Counted from the stretch's first letter, positions 28,860 to 38,448 are shown. The stretch is DNA of 64,000 bases from Mycoplana dimorpha (GCF_003046475.1 NZ_PZZZ01000001.1:558001-622000); one strand, 5' to 3'. Numbers and translations: made by a program. Notes: generated by a model from the letters alone, not told the origin.

Positions 28860-29027
28860 TTACTTGATCTTGGTTTCCTTGAACTCGACGTGCTTGCGAA
28901 CGACCGGGTCGTACTTCGTCTTGCTCAGCTTCTCGGTCATCGTGCGGCTGTTCTTTTTGGTGACGTAGAAGAAGCCGGTGTCGGCCGTCGACAGCAGCTT
29001 GATCTTGATGGTGGTAGCCTTGGCCAT
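28860..29027 (-). CDS. rpmG: 50S ribosomal protein L33
   Basis: A 55-residue ribosomal protein L33, part of the large subunit near the E site. It reads [20 protein letters not shown], then [20 protein letters not shown] and [15 protein letters not shown]. This is the Cys-free form: the zinc-binding cysteines of the other L33 type are absent. The gene has an AGGACGAC stretch ahead of the ATG and its own terminator, so it is monocistronic. Its position after divK-pleD is typical of rhizobia. Confidence 0.95.
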   Translation of the reverse strand: MAKATTIKIKLLSTADTGFFYVTKKNSRTMTEKLSKTKYDPVVRKHVEFKETKIK

Positions 29028-29128
29028 GGTCGTCCTGCCTTTACAAAAACGAAGCCGTGGACGACCAGTCCGGTTCCACGGCGTTGAACTCCAAATGTGG
29101 CGCGAAACTACAAATCACGCCCGAAAAG

Positions 29129-30313
29129 TCAAGTCTGTTTCGGCCGGAACACCATGCGCCCCAGCGATAGTGCGACATAGAGACCGAAAAAGAACACGAT
29201 GGCCCAGGCAAACCCGTTCGTCCCGGCCAGGTCGATGGCCGCACCGATGGCCTGGGGACCGGCGACCGTGCCGACCGCATAGCAGAAGATGAAGGCGGCA
29301 TTGGCAGCGGCGAGGTCTGCGCCGTGGAGGCGCGACCCGAGATGGCTCAGCCCGACCGTATAAAGACCGGCGACGCAGCCGCCCCAGAACAGCAGCACAG
29401 TCGCCATCAGCAGCCAGTTGTCGTCGAGCAGCGGCAGGGCGGCGGCGCCGATCAGGCCGATCAGCGCCATGATCGACAACAGGCTGCGGCGGTCCCGGAC
29501 GCGATCGGACAGCATGCCCACCGGAATCTGGAAGATGACGTTGCCGATTCCCATGATCGTCAGAAGCAACGCCGCCTGCGATTCGGTAAAGCCGGTGCGG
29601 GTCGCATAGATCGGAAACAGGGACAGGCCACCGACCACCACGGCGCCGAAGACGAAGACCGCGGCCGTCGCGGTCGGAACGAGCGAGATGTAGCGCATGA
29701 AGTGCAGTTGCGGCTTCTCTTCGATGGTCGGGCTCTCCCGGCGCGCCATCAGGATCGGAATGGCCGCGACCAGGATGATGCAGGCGCCGACCCCGAACGG
29801 CGTCGCCCCATCGCTGCCGAGCAGCGAAAACAGCAGCGGTCCGGCCGCGAAGCCGAGCGACAGCACGGTGGCGTAGATGCCAAGTACCAGGCCGCGGCGG
29901 CGCGGTGGCGCGGCGGCGTTGATCCAGAACTCCGAGAGGATGAAGACCATGGTCGTGGCGCCGTGAAAGACAAGGCGCAGCGGAAACCACAGCCAGAAGT
30001 TCTGCATGTAGTAGAAGCCGAGCGAACTGCCCGCAGCAAACACGATGGCCACCACCATGGTCTGTGCCGTGCCGAACCGGTGCGCCAGCCGGGTCGTGAA
30101 GGGGGCGGCCAGCATGGCGGCGACGCCGGCCATCGCGGTATTGAGGCCAATCAGCGTCGAGGGGATGCCGCGCTTTTCCATGATGATGCTGAGCAGCGGC
30201 AGGCCGAGACCGATGGCGATCCCGACCGCCGAGATCGCGGCAATCGCGGCAAACAGCGAACGCCAGTGAATTCTATCCGCCGGAGCCGGGCTGCCGGACT
30301 GCGTGTTTGGCAT
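29129..30313 (-). CDS. major facilitator superfamily transporter
   Basis: A 394-residue MFS transporter with about twelve hydrophobic segments. The loop between segments 2 and 3 (APFTTRLAHRFG) is the degenerate MFS motif A, and its repeat in the second half is PVGMLSDRVRDRRS. It resembles the YcaD/UMF family of drug or metabolite exporters; the substrate is unknown. I chose the ATG at 30313 (MPNTQSGSPAP). The open frame continues upstream for 70 codons of Arg-rich sequence without membrane features, so I rejected that extension. Confidence 0.86.
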   Translation of the reverse strand: MPNTQSGSPAPADRIHWRSLFAAIAAISAVGIAIGLGLPLLSIIMEKRGIPSTLIGLNTAMAGVAAMLAAPFTTRLAHRFGTAQTMVVAIVFAAGSSLGFYYMQNFWLWFPLRLVFHGATTMVFILSEFWINAAAPPRRRGLVLGIYATVLSLGFAAGPLLFSLLGSDGATPFGVGACIILVAAIPILMARRESPTIEEKPQLHFMRYISLVPTATAAVFVFGAVVVGGLSLFPIYATRTGFTESQAALLLTIMGIGNVIFQIPVGMLSDRVRDRRSLLSIMALIGLIGAAALPLLDDNWLLMATVLLFWGGCVAGLYTVGLSHLGSRLHGADLAAANAAFIFCYAVGTVAGPQAIGAAIDLAGTNGFAWAIVFFFGLYVALSLGRMVFRPKQT

Positions 30314-30580
30314 GGGCGGGCGAGTCCTAGCGCAATGGATTTCCAGATTATCTTGGCTCAAATCGGCTTCTTCCCGCAGATGGTTGCGAAGAGCGATGCC
30401 GGGGCATTGGTCGAGGCGTCCGGCAGAGCGGTCTGTGGCTTTGAGCCACATCGTGGGGCTGGTTGAACCATTCCCACGAACCTTCCGCGTACCGCGCCAT
30501 GATGTAGAGCGGATGAAGAACACCGATCTCCTGTGCAGAAATCAGGCCGGCGGAATGTTTCCATCTGGACGTCCATCGCT

Positions 30581-31249
30581 TTAAAGCATGTCCCGGAAGA
30601 TTTGCCCGTTGCGGGTGCTGAACAGGGCAGCCTGCGTTCCGAACGGAAGGGACGGGTCCTGTCTTAGGCGATTGCCGAGTTCTTCCAGAACCCGCACGGT
30701 TATGATCGGCATTTCCAGGTCGGAGGTGCCGAACGGGTCGATCCACTGAAGATCCGAGAGCTCGTGGCTGTCCTGCGTAGCGTCCGGATCGATTCGGGCC
30801 TCATCTGCGAAAAGCGCGAAAAAGCGCGTGTCGAAGCGTCGCGTCTGGCCCGGCGGTGTGATGGCGCGCGCAAAGAAACGAAGTCCCGAAAGATCGGGAC
30901 GGAACGGCAGGCCACCGGCCGCGTTGTCCGCAGCCGCGCCGACCGCAAGCCCTGCCTCCTCATGCAGCTCGCGCAGCGCAGCGACGCCGAGCCCGCGGAC
31001 GGTCGCCTCGCTGGTCCGCGACGGTGTCTTCCGCATCAGCCACTCGGCGGCGGCCTGGTGCAGCGGTGCTGCGACGGGCACGCGCGAATCGCTCCTGTCC
31101 CGGCGGCCGCCCGGGAAAACGTAGACTTCTGGCATGAAGACATGCCGGCTGCTGCGTTTGCCCATCAAGACGCGGAACGCGCCCGCTCGGCGGTCGATCA
31201 GCACCACCGAAGCGGCGTCCACCGGCCGGAGCGGACCAGGCCTGTTCAT
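30581..31249 (-). CDS. Nudix hydrolase (NUDT8/NUDT19-like, split box)
   Basis: A 222-residue Nudix protein. The catalytic helix is present as AALRELHEEAGLAVG (REUxEExGU), but it is separated from the preceding FPGGRRD by about 50 residues instead of the usual 13. Such an insertion in the Nudix box is seen in the NUDT8/NUDT19-like CoA or nucleotide diphosphatases. The exact substrate is unknown. The ATG overlaps the stop of the DUF983 gene by four bases (ATGA), so it is translationally coupled at the end of the topA-rnr-DUF983 run. Confidence 0.85.
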   Translation of the reverse strand: MNRPGPLRPVDAASVVLIDRRAGAFRVLMGKRSSRHVFMPEVYVFPGGRRDRSDSRVPVAAPLHQAAAEWLMRKTPSRTSEATVRGLGVAALRELHEEAGLAVGAAADNAAGGLPFRPDLSGLRFFARAITPPGQTRRFDTRFFALFADEARIDPDATQDSHELSDLQWIDPFGTSDLEMPIITVRVLEELGNRLRQDPSLPFGTQAALFSTRNGQIFRDML

Positions 31250-31704
31250 GCGGCTGGTTCAACCGCCGGCAGCGTATCCGCCGGCCGGTCCGGCTCGCCG
31301 CCGAAGCCGTGCATCCGAAGCGCCCATTGCAGTCCGATGACGCCGCCCTTGACCGGTTGCATCAGCCCGAAACCGCCGATGAGCGTCAACGGTACCCAGA
31401 TCGCCATGTGCATCCAGAGGCTGAGGGGCAGGACCAGATCCACCATCATGAAGCCGGCGATGATCACGTGGCCGACGATGGTGATGACCAGATAGGGCGG
31501 AAGGTCGTCGGCGCGCTGATGATGCATTTCTTCGCCGCAGGTCCCGCAGGCATCGACCGGCTTGACAAAGGCCCGGAAGAGGCGCCCGTCGCCACAGGCC
31601 GGGCAACGGCTGAGGAGACCTCGCTTGATCGCCTGGCCGACCTGGCGGCCGTTGCGTCGGGATGCGCCGCCACCGGCGGCGCTCTGTTCAAAGGTTGCCT
31701 GCAT
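31246..31704 (-). CDS. DUF983-family membrane protein
   Basis: A 152-residue DUF983 protein. A zinc-ribbon-like N-terminal part has two Cys pairs (SRCPACGDGRLF and ACGTCGEEM), followed by HHQRADDLPPYLVI, the family hallmark. Two membrane helices then span about residues 72-95 and 98-120. Function is unknown; in rhizobia it is often found beside rnr. The ATG at 31704 has GGGAGGA nine bases upstream; a TTG two codons earlier is less likely. Its stop overlaps the Nudix start. Confidence 0.85.
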   Translation of the reverse strand: MQATFEQSAAGGGASRRNGRQVGQAIKRGLLSRCPACGDGRLFRAFVKPVDACGTCGEEMHHQRADDLPPYLVITIVGHVIIAGFMMVDLVLPLSLWMHMAIWVPLTLIGGFGLMQPVKGGVIGLQWALRMHGFGGEPDRPADTLPAVEPAA

Positions 31705-31799
31705 GTCCAATGTCCTCCCGCCGGGCCATCTGGCCGGCTTTGACGCATGGCACCGGCAATCCGGCCATGCGGGTTGAATTCCGGGCGACCTGGTGAACC

Positions 31800-34154
31800 C
31801 TATCGCCTCCCGCGCAGCGGCCGCGTCCCCGGCTGCCGCCGCGAGCCGGCGCTGACGCGTCGGCCTGCCTTGTGGAAGGAGCGCACGCCCGTCGGCATCT
31901 TGCGCCCCTCGCTCAACATCTCGAACCTCAGGGCGCCGGCAAGCGGCACCGCTTCTGCGAGCCGGACCTGCACCTCGTCTCCCAGCCGATAGCCGAGGCC
32001 GGTCTTCTCACCGGACAGCGCCTGATGCGCTTCGTCGAAGAGGTAGTAGTCGCGACCGAGCGTAGATATAGGCACGAAACCGTCTGCACCATAGGCCGGC
32101 AGAGTGACAAATAGTCCCGCCTTGGTGACGCCGGAGACGCGGCCGTCGAACTCCTCGCCGATGCGGCCGGCAAGGTGATGGGCGATCAGCCGGTCGACCG
32201 TGTCGCGCTCGGCCGCCATGGCGCGCCGCTCGAAGGTCGAGATCTCCGCGGCGATGTCGTCCAGCGCCTCTTCTTCCTCGCGCGTGATGCCGCCTTCGCC
32301 AAGTTTCAGTGAGGACACCAGCGCGCGGTGGACGATCAGGTCGGCATAGCGGCGGATCGGCGAGGTGAAGTGGGCGTACTTCATCAGGTTCAGGCCGAAA
32401 TGGCCGATGTTCTCCGGGCTGTAGATCGCCTGGCTCTGCGACCGCAGCACCATCTCGCTGACCATCTGCTCGAACGGCTGGTCCGCGGCTTTCTTGAGGA
32501 TGCCGTTGAAGTGGTTCGCGCGCATGTTGCCGCCCTTGGAAAGCGCGATGTCAAGGGTTGCGAGAAATTCGCGCAGCGTCTCCTGCTTGGCGAGCGAGGG
32601 AGCGTCATGCACGCGGTAGATCAGCGCCTGACGCCTGGTCTCCAGCGTCTCGGCGGCGGCGACGTTCGCCTGGATCATCATCTCCTCGATCAGCTTGTGC
32701 GCATCGAGCCGCGGCGGGACGAAAACGCGGTCGACCGTGCCGTCCTCCTTCAGCAGCAGCTTGCGCTCCGGCAGGTCGAGTTCGAGCGGCTGCCTGCGGT
32801 CGCGGCCGACCGTCAGGATGCGGTAGGCGTTCCACAGCGGTTTGAGGATGGTCTCGAGGATCGGCCCGGTCTTGTCGTCCGGGGAACCGTCTATGGCAGC
32901 CTGCGCCTGCTGGTAGGAAAGCTTGGCCGCACTCTTCATCATGATGCGATGGAAGGTATGGCTCGCCTTGCGGCCCTCCTTGGAGAAGACCATCCGGACG
33001 GCGAGGGCAGGGCGATCGACCCCTTCCTTCAGCGAGCAGAGGTCATTGGAGATCCGCTCCGGCAGCATCGGCACGACGCGGTCGGGGAAATAGACCGAGT
33101 TGCCGCGCCTCAGCGCCTCGCGATCGATGGCAGACCCGGGGCGGACGTAATAGCTGACGTCGGCGATCGCGACGGTGACAATGACGCCGCCCGGGTTCTC
33201 GGGCCGCGTGTCTGCTTCCGCATAGACGGCGTCGTCGTGGTCCTTCGCATCGGCCGGATCGATGGTGATCAGCGGCACGTCGCGCCAGTCCTCCCGGTGC
33301 GACATCGTCGCCGGTCCGGCGGCCGCCGCTTCCTTGATCACGGCATCCGGGAAGATGTACGGGATGCCGTGGGCATGGATCGCGATCATCGAGATCGCCT
33401 TTTCCGACGCCACCGAACCGATCACCGACTTCACCTGCGCCCGCGGCAGACCGTAGCGGCCGATCCGCGTGACGTCGATCTCGACCAGGTCGCCATCCTT
33501 GGCCCCGCCCGTGAAGTCGCTGTCGACGGAAAGCTCCTCGCCGCGCCGGTCGATCGGCAGAATCCGGCCTCCGCCGTCCGGCATTGAGCGGAAGACGCCC
33601 ATGCCGGCATTCTTGCGCTTGTCGAGAATCTTGATGACGCGGGCGGTGTAGGCCGGTCCGCCGCGGTCCTTCGCCGGAAAGATCTTGGCCAGTACGCGAT
33701 CGCCGAGCCCGGCGACGGGCGCCTTGCCGGACTGTTTCCCGACATTCGATTGCCGGATCGTCACGGCAGGTGCGACGCCGAGATCATCCAGCCATTCGGC
33801 CGGACGACCGATCAGGTCGCCGGTGACGTCGCGCGTGGTGATGTCGAGAACGGTGACGGGCGGAAGCGCGCCGGGGCGAACCAGCGACTTGCGACGCTTT
33901 TCCAGCAGCCCTTCTTCCTCGAAACTCTTCAGGATCTGCTTCAGTTCGACCCGCTTTTCCCCTTTCAGGCCGAATTCCTTCGAGATCTCGCGCTTGGAGG
34001 CCTTGTCCGGATTGTCGGCTATGAAGCGCAACAGCACGTCGCGCGGGGGAATTTCGCCGTGGATCAACGGCACATCGGCGCCGGGCGGCAACTCTCTGGC
34101 CGCGCGACCCGGGCGCTTCGTCTGCCTGGAGCGGTCGCGCGGGTTGTGGGTCAT
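31800..34154 (-). CDS. rnr: ribonuclease R
   Basis: A 784-residue 3'-5' exoribonuclease of the RNB family that degrades structured RNA and takes part in rRNA and mRNA quality control. In order: a helix-turn-helix-like N-terminal domain (FIADNPDKASKREISKEFGL), cold-shock domains, the RNB catalytic core with the metal-binding DPADAKDHDDAVYAE, and a C-terminal S1 domain (GRVSGVTKAGLFVTLPAYGA) ending in an Arg-rich tail. Length is normal. Its ATG overlaps the topA stop (ATGA), so the two are translated as a coupled pair. Confidence 0.95.
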   Translation of the reverse strand: MTHNPRDRSRQTKRPGRAARELPPGADVPLIHGEIPPRDVLLRFIADNPDKASKREISKEFGLKGEKRVELKQILKSFEEEGLLEKRRKSLVRPGALPPVTVLDITTRDVTGDLIGRPAEWLDDLGVAPAVTIRQSNVGKQSGKAPVAGLGDRVLAKIFPAKDRGGPAYTARVIKILDKRKNAGMGVFRSMPDGGGRILPIDRRGEELSVDSDFTGGAKDGDLVEIDVTRIGRYGLPRAQVKSVIGSVASEKAISMIAIHAHGIPYIFPDAVIKEAAAAGPATMSHREDWRDVPLITIDPADAKDHDDAVYAEADTRPENPGGVIVTVAIADVSYYVRPGSAIDREALRRGNSVYFPDRVVPMLPERISNDLCSLKEGVDRPALAVRMVFSKEGRKASHTFHRIMMKSAAKLSYQQAQAAIDGSPDDKTGPILETILKPLWNAYRILTVGRDRRQPLELDLPERKLLLKEDGTVDRVFVPPRLDAHKLIEEMMIQANVAAAETLETRRQALIYRVHDAPSLAKQETLREFLATLDIALSKGGNMRANHFNGILKKAADQPFEQMVSEMVLRSQSQAIYSPENIGHFGLNLMKYAHFTSPIRRYADLIVHRALVSSLKLGEGGITREEEEALDDIAAEISTFERRAMAAERDTVDRLIAHHLAGRIGEEFDGRVSGVTKAGLFVTLPAYGADGFVPISTLGRDYYLFDEAHQALSGEKTGLGYRLGDEVQVRLAEAVPLAGALRFEMLSEGRKMPTGVRSFHKAGRRVSAGSRRQPGTRPLRGRR

Positions 34155-36844
34155 GCGTCTGCCTTCTTGGCCTTGCCGGTTGCCTTGGTCTTGGTGGCCG
34201 CGGCCTTGGCTTTCGTGCCCGCCGCCTTGGTGGTCTTCGCCGTCTTGGCCTTCGAGACCTTCTCGCCGGCGGCCTTGGTGGTCTTGGTGGCCTTGCTTGT
34301 CTTGGCCTTCGTCCCGCCGCCCTTGGCGGCCTTGTCGGCGATCAGGGCCAACGCCTCCTCGAGCGTCACCGATTGCGTATCCTTGCCCTTCGGCAGCGTC
34401 GCATTGACCTTGCCCCAGTTGACATAGGGGCCGTAGCGGCCGTCGCGCACGGTAATGGCGCCGCCGTCGGGATGGTCGCCCAGGGTCTTCAGCGCTGCCG
34501 GTGTTCCGCCGCGCGCCCGCCCGCCGCCCTTGGACTGCTTGTCGGCAAGCACGGAAACGGCGCGATTGAGGCCGATCGAGAACACGTCCTCGACGTTTTC
34601 GAGGTTGGCATAGGTGCCGTCGTGCAGCACGAACGGACCGTAGCGGCCGATGCCGGACGAAATCATCTTCCCGCTCTCCGGATGAGCGCCGATGTCGCGC
34701 GGCAGGGACAGCAGGGCGAGTGCCTTTTCATGGTCGATGCTCGCCGGCGCCCATCCCTTCGGCAGGCTGGCGCGCTTGGCCTCCTTGCCGTCGCCACGCT
34801 GGACGTAGGGCCCGAAGCGGCCCGAGCGCAGGGTAATCTCCTCGCCGGTGTGCGGATCCTTGCCGAGGCTCTGCGGTTCGTTTGACGCCTGCGCCTCGCC
34901 GTTGGCGGCTTCCGCACCGAATGGGCGCGTGTAGCGGCATTCCGGATAGTTCGAGCAGCCGATGAAGGCGCCGCTGCCGCGTCCGAGCTTCAGTGACAGC
35001 TTGCCGGATCCGCATGACGGGCAGGCGCGCGGATCGCCGCCGTCCTCGCGCTTGGGAAACGCCAGCGGCGCCAAGATATCGTTCAGGGCGTCGAGGACAT
35101 TCGTGACGCGCAGTTCCTTGGTGTCGTCGATCTGGGCGATGAAGTCCTTCCAGAAGTCGCGGAGAACGTCCTTCCAGTTCAGTTCCCCGGCCGAGATCTG
35201 GTCGAGCTTCTCCTCCAGCGAGGCCGTGAAGTCGTATTCGACGTAGCGGGTGAAAAAGCTCTCGAGGAAGGCGGTGACGAGCCGACCCTTGGCTTCCGGG
35301 ATCAGCTTGCGCTTGTCGATCGTGATGTATTCGCGATCTTCCAGCGTCTTCAGCGTCGCCGCATAGGTGGAAGGGCGGCCGATGCCGAGCTCTTCCATCT
35401 TCTTGATCAGCGAGGCTTCGGAATAGCGCGGCGGCGGCTCGGTGAAGTGTTGGGTGGCGTTGATCTTCTGCTTGGCGAGGTTCTCGCGGGCATTGATCTC
35501 CGGCAGGCGGCCGTCCTCGTCGCCGTCGTCGGATTGCTCGCCGTCCTCCTTCTGGTCGGTATAGGCGGCAATGAAGCCGTCGAAGCGGATGACCGAGCCG
35601 GTGGCGCGCAGGCCCGCATGCTCGCCGGCGTTGTCGGCATCGATCTCAACCGTCGTGCGCTCGATCTCGGCCGATGCCATCTGGCTGGCGATGGCGCGCT
35701 TCCAGATCAGGTCGTAGAGCCTCGCCTGGTCCGGATCGAGTCCGCGGCGGACATTGTCCGGAATCCGGTTGAAGTCGGTCGGGCGGATCGCCTCGTGCGC
35801 TTCCTGGGCGTTCTTGGCCTTGGTGGAATAGAAGCGGGCCTTTTCGGGCAGGTAACGGTCGCCGAACTGGCTGCCGATGGCCCGGCGTGCCGCATCGATC
35901 GCCTCCGGCGCCATCTGCACGCCATCGGTACGCATATAGGTGATCAGGCCGACGGTCTCGCCGCCTATGTCGATGCCCTCGTAAAGCCTCTGTGCCACCT
36001 GCATGGTGCGCGAGGCCGAGAAGCCGAGCTTCGAGGAGGCTGCCTGCTGCAGTGTCGAGGTGGTGAAGGGCGGCGCCGGGTTGCGCTTGGTGGGCTTGGC
36101 TTCGACGCTTTCGACGCGATAGCTCGCGCCGTCGAGCAATGCCTTCAGACGGTTGGCCTCATCGCCATTGGCAATCGACTTCGCCTGCAGCCGCTTGCCG
36201 TCGGCCGAGACGAGGCGCGCCTCGAACTCGTCGCCGCGCGGCGTCTTCAGGAGTGCGGAGAGATTCCAGTATTCCTCGGAGACGAACCGCTCGATCTCCG
36301 CCTCGCGGTCGCAGACGAGCCGCAGTGCCACCGACTGAACGCGCCCCGCCGAGCGGGCGCCCGGCAGCTTGCGCCAGAGCACCGGCGAGAGGTTGAAGCC
36401 GACGAGGTAGTCGAGCGCGCGGCGGGCGAGGTAGGCGTCGACCAGGTCGATGTCGATCTCGCGTGGAGACTTCATCGCGTCGAGTACCGCAGCCTTGGTG
36501 ATGGCGTTGAAGACCACCCGCTTGACCGGCTTGTCGCCAAGCACCCGCTTCCTCTTCAGAAGATCCAGCACGTGCCAGGAGATCGCCTCGCCCTCGCGAT
36601 CCGGGTCGGTTGCGAGGATCAGGCCGTCGGATGACTTCACCGCGTCCGCGATGTCCTTCATCCGCTTGGCCGAGGCGCTGTCGACTTCCCACGACATCTC
36701 GAAGTCCTGGTCGGGCAGCACCGATCCGTCCTTGGCCGGAAGGTCGCGGACATGGCCGAACGAGGCCAGGACCTTGTAGCCCGACCCCAGATACTTGTTG
36801 ATTGTCTTGGCCTTGGCAGGCGATTCCACCACTACAACATTCAT
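34151..36844 (-). CDS. topA: DNA topoisomerase I
   Basis: An 897-residue type IA topoisomerase that relaxes negative supercoils. The Toprim domain is at the N-terminus (VVVESPAKAKTINKYLGSGY and ATDPDREGEAISWH). The active-site Tyr is at about residue 303 in LITYMRTDG. One zinc ribbon (CPSCGSGKLSL with CSNYPECRY) is followed by three topoisomerase C-terminal repeats (RSGRFGPYVQRG, IGRYGPFVLHDG and RDGRYGPYVNWG) and a Lys/Ala/Thr-rich tail that probably binds DNA. It heads a run with rnr. Repeated TTGCAATCTG elements lie in the divergent upstream region. Confidence 0.96.
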   Translation of the reverse strand: MNVVVVESPAKAKTINKYLGSGYKVLASFGHVRDLPAKDGSVLPDQDFEMSWEVDSASAKRMKDIADAVKSSDGLILATDPDREGEAISWHVLDLLKRKRVLGDKPVKRVVFNAITKAAVLDAMKSPREIDIDLVDAYLARRALDYLVGFNLSPVLWRKLPGARSAGRVQSVALRLVCDREAEIERFVSEEYWNLSALLKTPRGDEFEARLVSADGKRLQAKSIANGDEANRLKALLDGASYRVESVEAKPTKRNPAPPFTTSTLQQAASSKLGFSASRTMQVAQRLYEGIDIGGETVGLITYMRTDGVQMAPEAIDAARRAIGSQFGDRYLPEKARFYSTKAKNAQEAHEAIRPTDFNRIPDNVRRGLDPDQARLYDLIWKRAIASQMASAEIERTTVEIDADNAGEHAGLRATGSVIRFDGFIAAYTDQKEDGEQSDDGDEDGRLPEINARENLAKQKINATQHFTEPPPRYSEASLIKKMEELGIGRPSTYAATLKTLEDREYITIDKRKLIPEAKGRLVTAFLESFFTRYVEYDFTASLEEKLDQISAGELNWKDVLRDFWKDFIAQIDDTKELRVTNVLDALNDILAPLAFPKREDGGDPRACPSCGSGKLSLKLGRGSGAFIGCSNYPECRYTRPFGAEAANGEAQASNEPQSLGKDPHTGEEITLRSGRFGPYVQRGDGKEAKRASLPKGWAPASIDHEKALALLSLPRDIGAHPESGKMISSGIGRYGPFVLHDGTYANLENVEDVFSIGLNRAVSVLADKQSKGGGRARGGTPAALKTLGDHPDGGAITVRDGRYGPYVNWGKVNATLPKGKDTQSVTLEEALALIADKAAKGGGTKAKTSKATKTTKAAGEKVSKAKTAKTTKAAGTKAKAAATKTKATGKAKKADA

Positions 36845-36981
36845 CGTCGTTCTCTAGTGCCGGCCGCCGCTCCCGGCGGAATGGCCCTGGGCTCGCGATG
36901 CGCGTCGGCGTTGTTCGCCTCGAAATGAACAGGGAAAGCGTCCCGGTCAAGAGGCGAGGGTAAAATAACTACTGTGAATGG

Positions 36982-37020
36982 TTGCAATCTGCGATAGATG
37001 CAATTTATTATTGCAATCTG
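36982..37020. repeat. TTGCAATCTG direct repeats in the topA divergent region
   Basis: The decamer TTGCAATCTG occurs at 36982-36991 and again at 37011-37020, with a third TGCAAT core at 36999-37004. The region is AT-rich compared with its surroundings and lies between divergent topA and a small gene, so it may be a regulator binding array. Confidence 0.45.
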
Positions 37021-37102
37021 AAGTGAAGGTTGTATCGTCAACCCAATGCCACATGACGAGGCAGGATTGTTTCCCGTGGCGGTATACGAACGGAAACACG
37101 AG

Positions 37103-37363
37103 ATGAATAAAAACACCGTAATCCCGGTTCGCTCCGACAAACAGTCGCAGGACAACATCGCCTACATCCGGCAGATGCTTGCGGAGTTGCGTGCCGTCGC
37201 CAATATCGAGGGCGCGGAAATGCTGCGCTACCTGCTGGAGATGGCCTATATGGAGGCAAGTGACATCCAGGCGGGGCTGCGGCCGCTGTCAATCCGCAGC
37301 GAGGGCGACAAGTCCGCCGGGATAGCGATGCAGCCGGCCGGCAAGGTCAAGTTCCAGCAATAG
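37103..37363 (+). CDS. small helical protein of unknown function
   Basis: An 86-residue protein starting MNKNTVIPVRSDKQSQDNIA. The centre is strongly helical (AYIRQMLAELRAVANIEGAE, then MLRYLLEMAYMEASDIQAG). It has no signal or membrane segment and I do not know a function; I believe similar small proteins occur in other rhizobia. The ATG at 37103 is preceded by GGAAACACGAG; an ATG at 37046 in frame would add 19 residues. The last 75 bases overlap the end of the convergent dprA on the other strand. It is divergent from topA, with repeated TTGCAATCTG boxes upstream. Confidence 0.65.
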   Translation: MNKNTVIPVRSDKQSQDNIAYIRQMLAELRAVANIEGAEMLRYLLEMAYMEASDIQAGLRPLSIRSEGDKSAGIAMQPAGKVKFQQ

Positions 37364-38434
37364 CAGGTAAACGGTAGCGGCTGGGAGTTCGGCGTGGCGG
37401 ATGATCTCGTCGATCTCGACGGGCGTGGGCCCGAGCGCCGAAGCAACGCGGTCGCGGTCACTGTCGCTCGGCGGCAGGGCAAGATCGTCATTCTCGGCAG
37501 GCGGCTCGTCCGCACCGAGGGCCGGTTGAAACAGTTTCGGCTCATGCAACGGCGCAAGCGCCTCCAGTACGTCGGCGGCGCCGGTCGTGACGATCGCTCC
37601 ATCCTTGAGAAGTGCGTTGGTGCCATGGGCGCGGGGATCGAGCGGCGAGCCGGGGACGGCAAAGACCAGCCGGCCGAAGTCTGCGGCGTTGCGCGCGGTG
37701 ATCAGAGAGCCCGAGCGGCTCGCCGCCTCGACGACGACCAGTCCCAGCCCCATCCCGGCGATCAGGCGGTTGCGGCGCGGGAAATCGCGGGCGCGCGGCT
37801 CCCATCCGAACGGCATCTCGCTGACGGCGAGGCCGTTGCCGGAGGTGATCTCGTCGAGCAGCCCGATGTTTTCGGGTGGGTAGGGCTGGTCCAGCCCGCC
37901 GGCCATCGCCGCGATCGTGCCGGAGGCAAGGCTGGCGCGGTGCGCCGCCGTATCGATGCCGCGCGCGAGACCGGAGACGATGGCGTAGCCGGCGGCGGCC
38001 AGGTCGCGCGCCAGCATGGCCGCGAACTTCGCCCCGACGATTGAGGCATTGCGCGAGCCGACGATGCCGACGGCGGTGTCACCGGCAATCTGCAAGTTTC
38101 CCTTCGCCGCAACCAGCGGCGGCGCTCCGTCGACCTTGCGAAGCAGAGCGGGATACTCGGGTTCGCCGATACCGACGAAGACCGCCCCATGCCGTTGGGC
38201 GATGTCCAGTTCCCGCTCTGCCTCCGCGCGGCTGGCAATGCGGATGGCCCGGCTGGCGCCGCCTCGACGGGACAGCTCGGGCAGCATCTCAAGGGCGGCT
38301 TCGGCCGTGCCGAAGTGGTTGATCAGGTCGCGAAAGGTGACGGGACCGACATTGTCGCTGCGGATCAGCCGCAACCAGGCGATCCTCTGTTTCTCCGAAA
38401 GCGCTATTCCCTGCCTGCCTGCGCCTTCGGACAT
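37289..38434 (-). CDS. dprA: DNA-processing protein DprA
   Basis: A 381-residue DprA/Smf protein that loads RecA onto incoming single-stranded DNA during transformation. The Rossmann-like core contains GIVGSRNASIVGAKFA, SGLARGIDTAAHRASL and RRNRLIAGMGLGLVVVEAA. A C-terminal winged-helix-like domain (VEIDEIIRHAELPAATVYLL) ends at LHRYPGGLVALAAD. I chose the ATG at 38434 (MSEGAGRQG), 15 bases downstream of the plsY stop. The frame is open much further upstream, but only through plsY sequence. Its 3' end overlaps the convergent small gene by 75 bases. Confidence 0.93.
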   Translation of the reverse strand: MSEGAGRQGIALSEKQRIAWLRLIRSDNVGPVTFRDLINHFGTAEAALEMLPELSRRGGASRAIRIASRAEAERELDIAQRHGAVFVGIGEPEYPALLRKVDGAPPLVAAKGNLQIAGDTAVGIVGSRNASIVGAKFAAMLARDLAAAGYAIVSGLARGIDTAAHRASLASGTIAAMAGGLDQPYPPENIGLLDEITSGNGLAVSEMPFGWEPRARDFPRRNRLIAGMGLGLVVVEAASRSGSLITARNAADFGRLVFAVPGSPLDPRAHGTNALLKDGAIVTTGAADVLEALAPLHEPKLFQPALGADEPPAENDDLALPPSDSDRDRVASALGPTPVEIDEIIRHAELPAATVYLLLLELDLAGRLHRYPGGLVALAAD

Positions 38435-38448
38435 ATGTGCCCCCGAGC

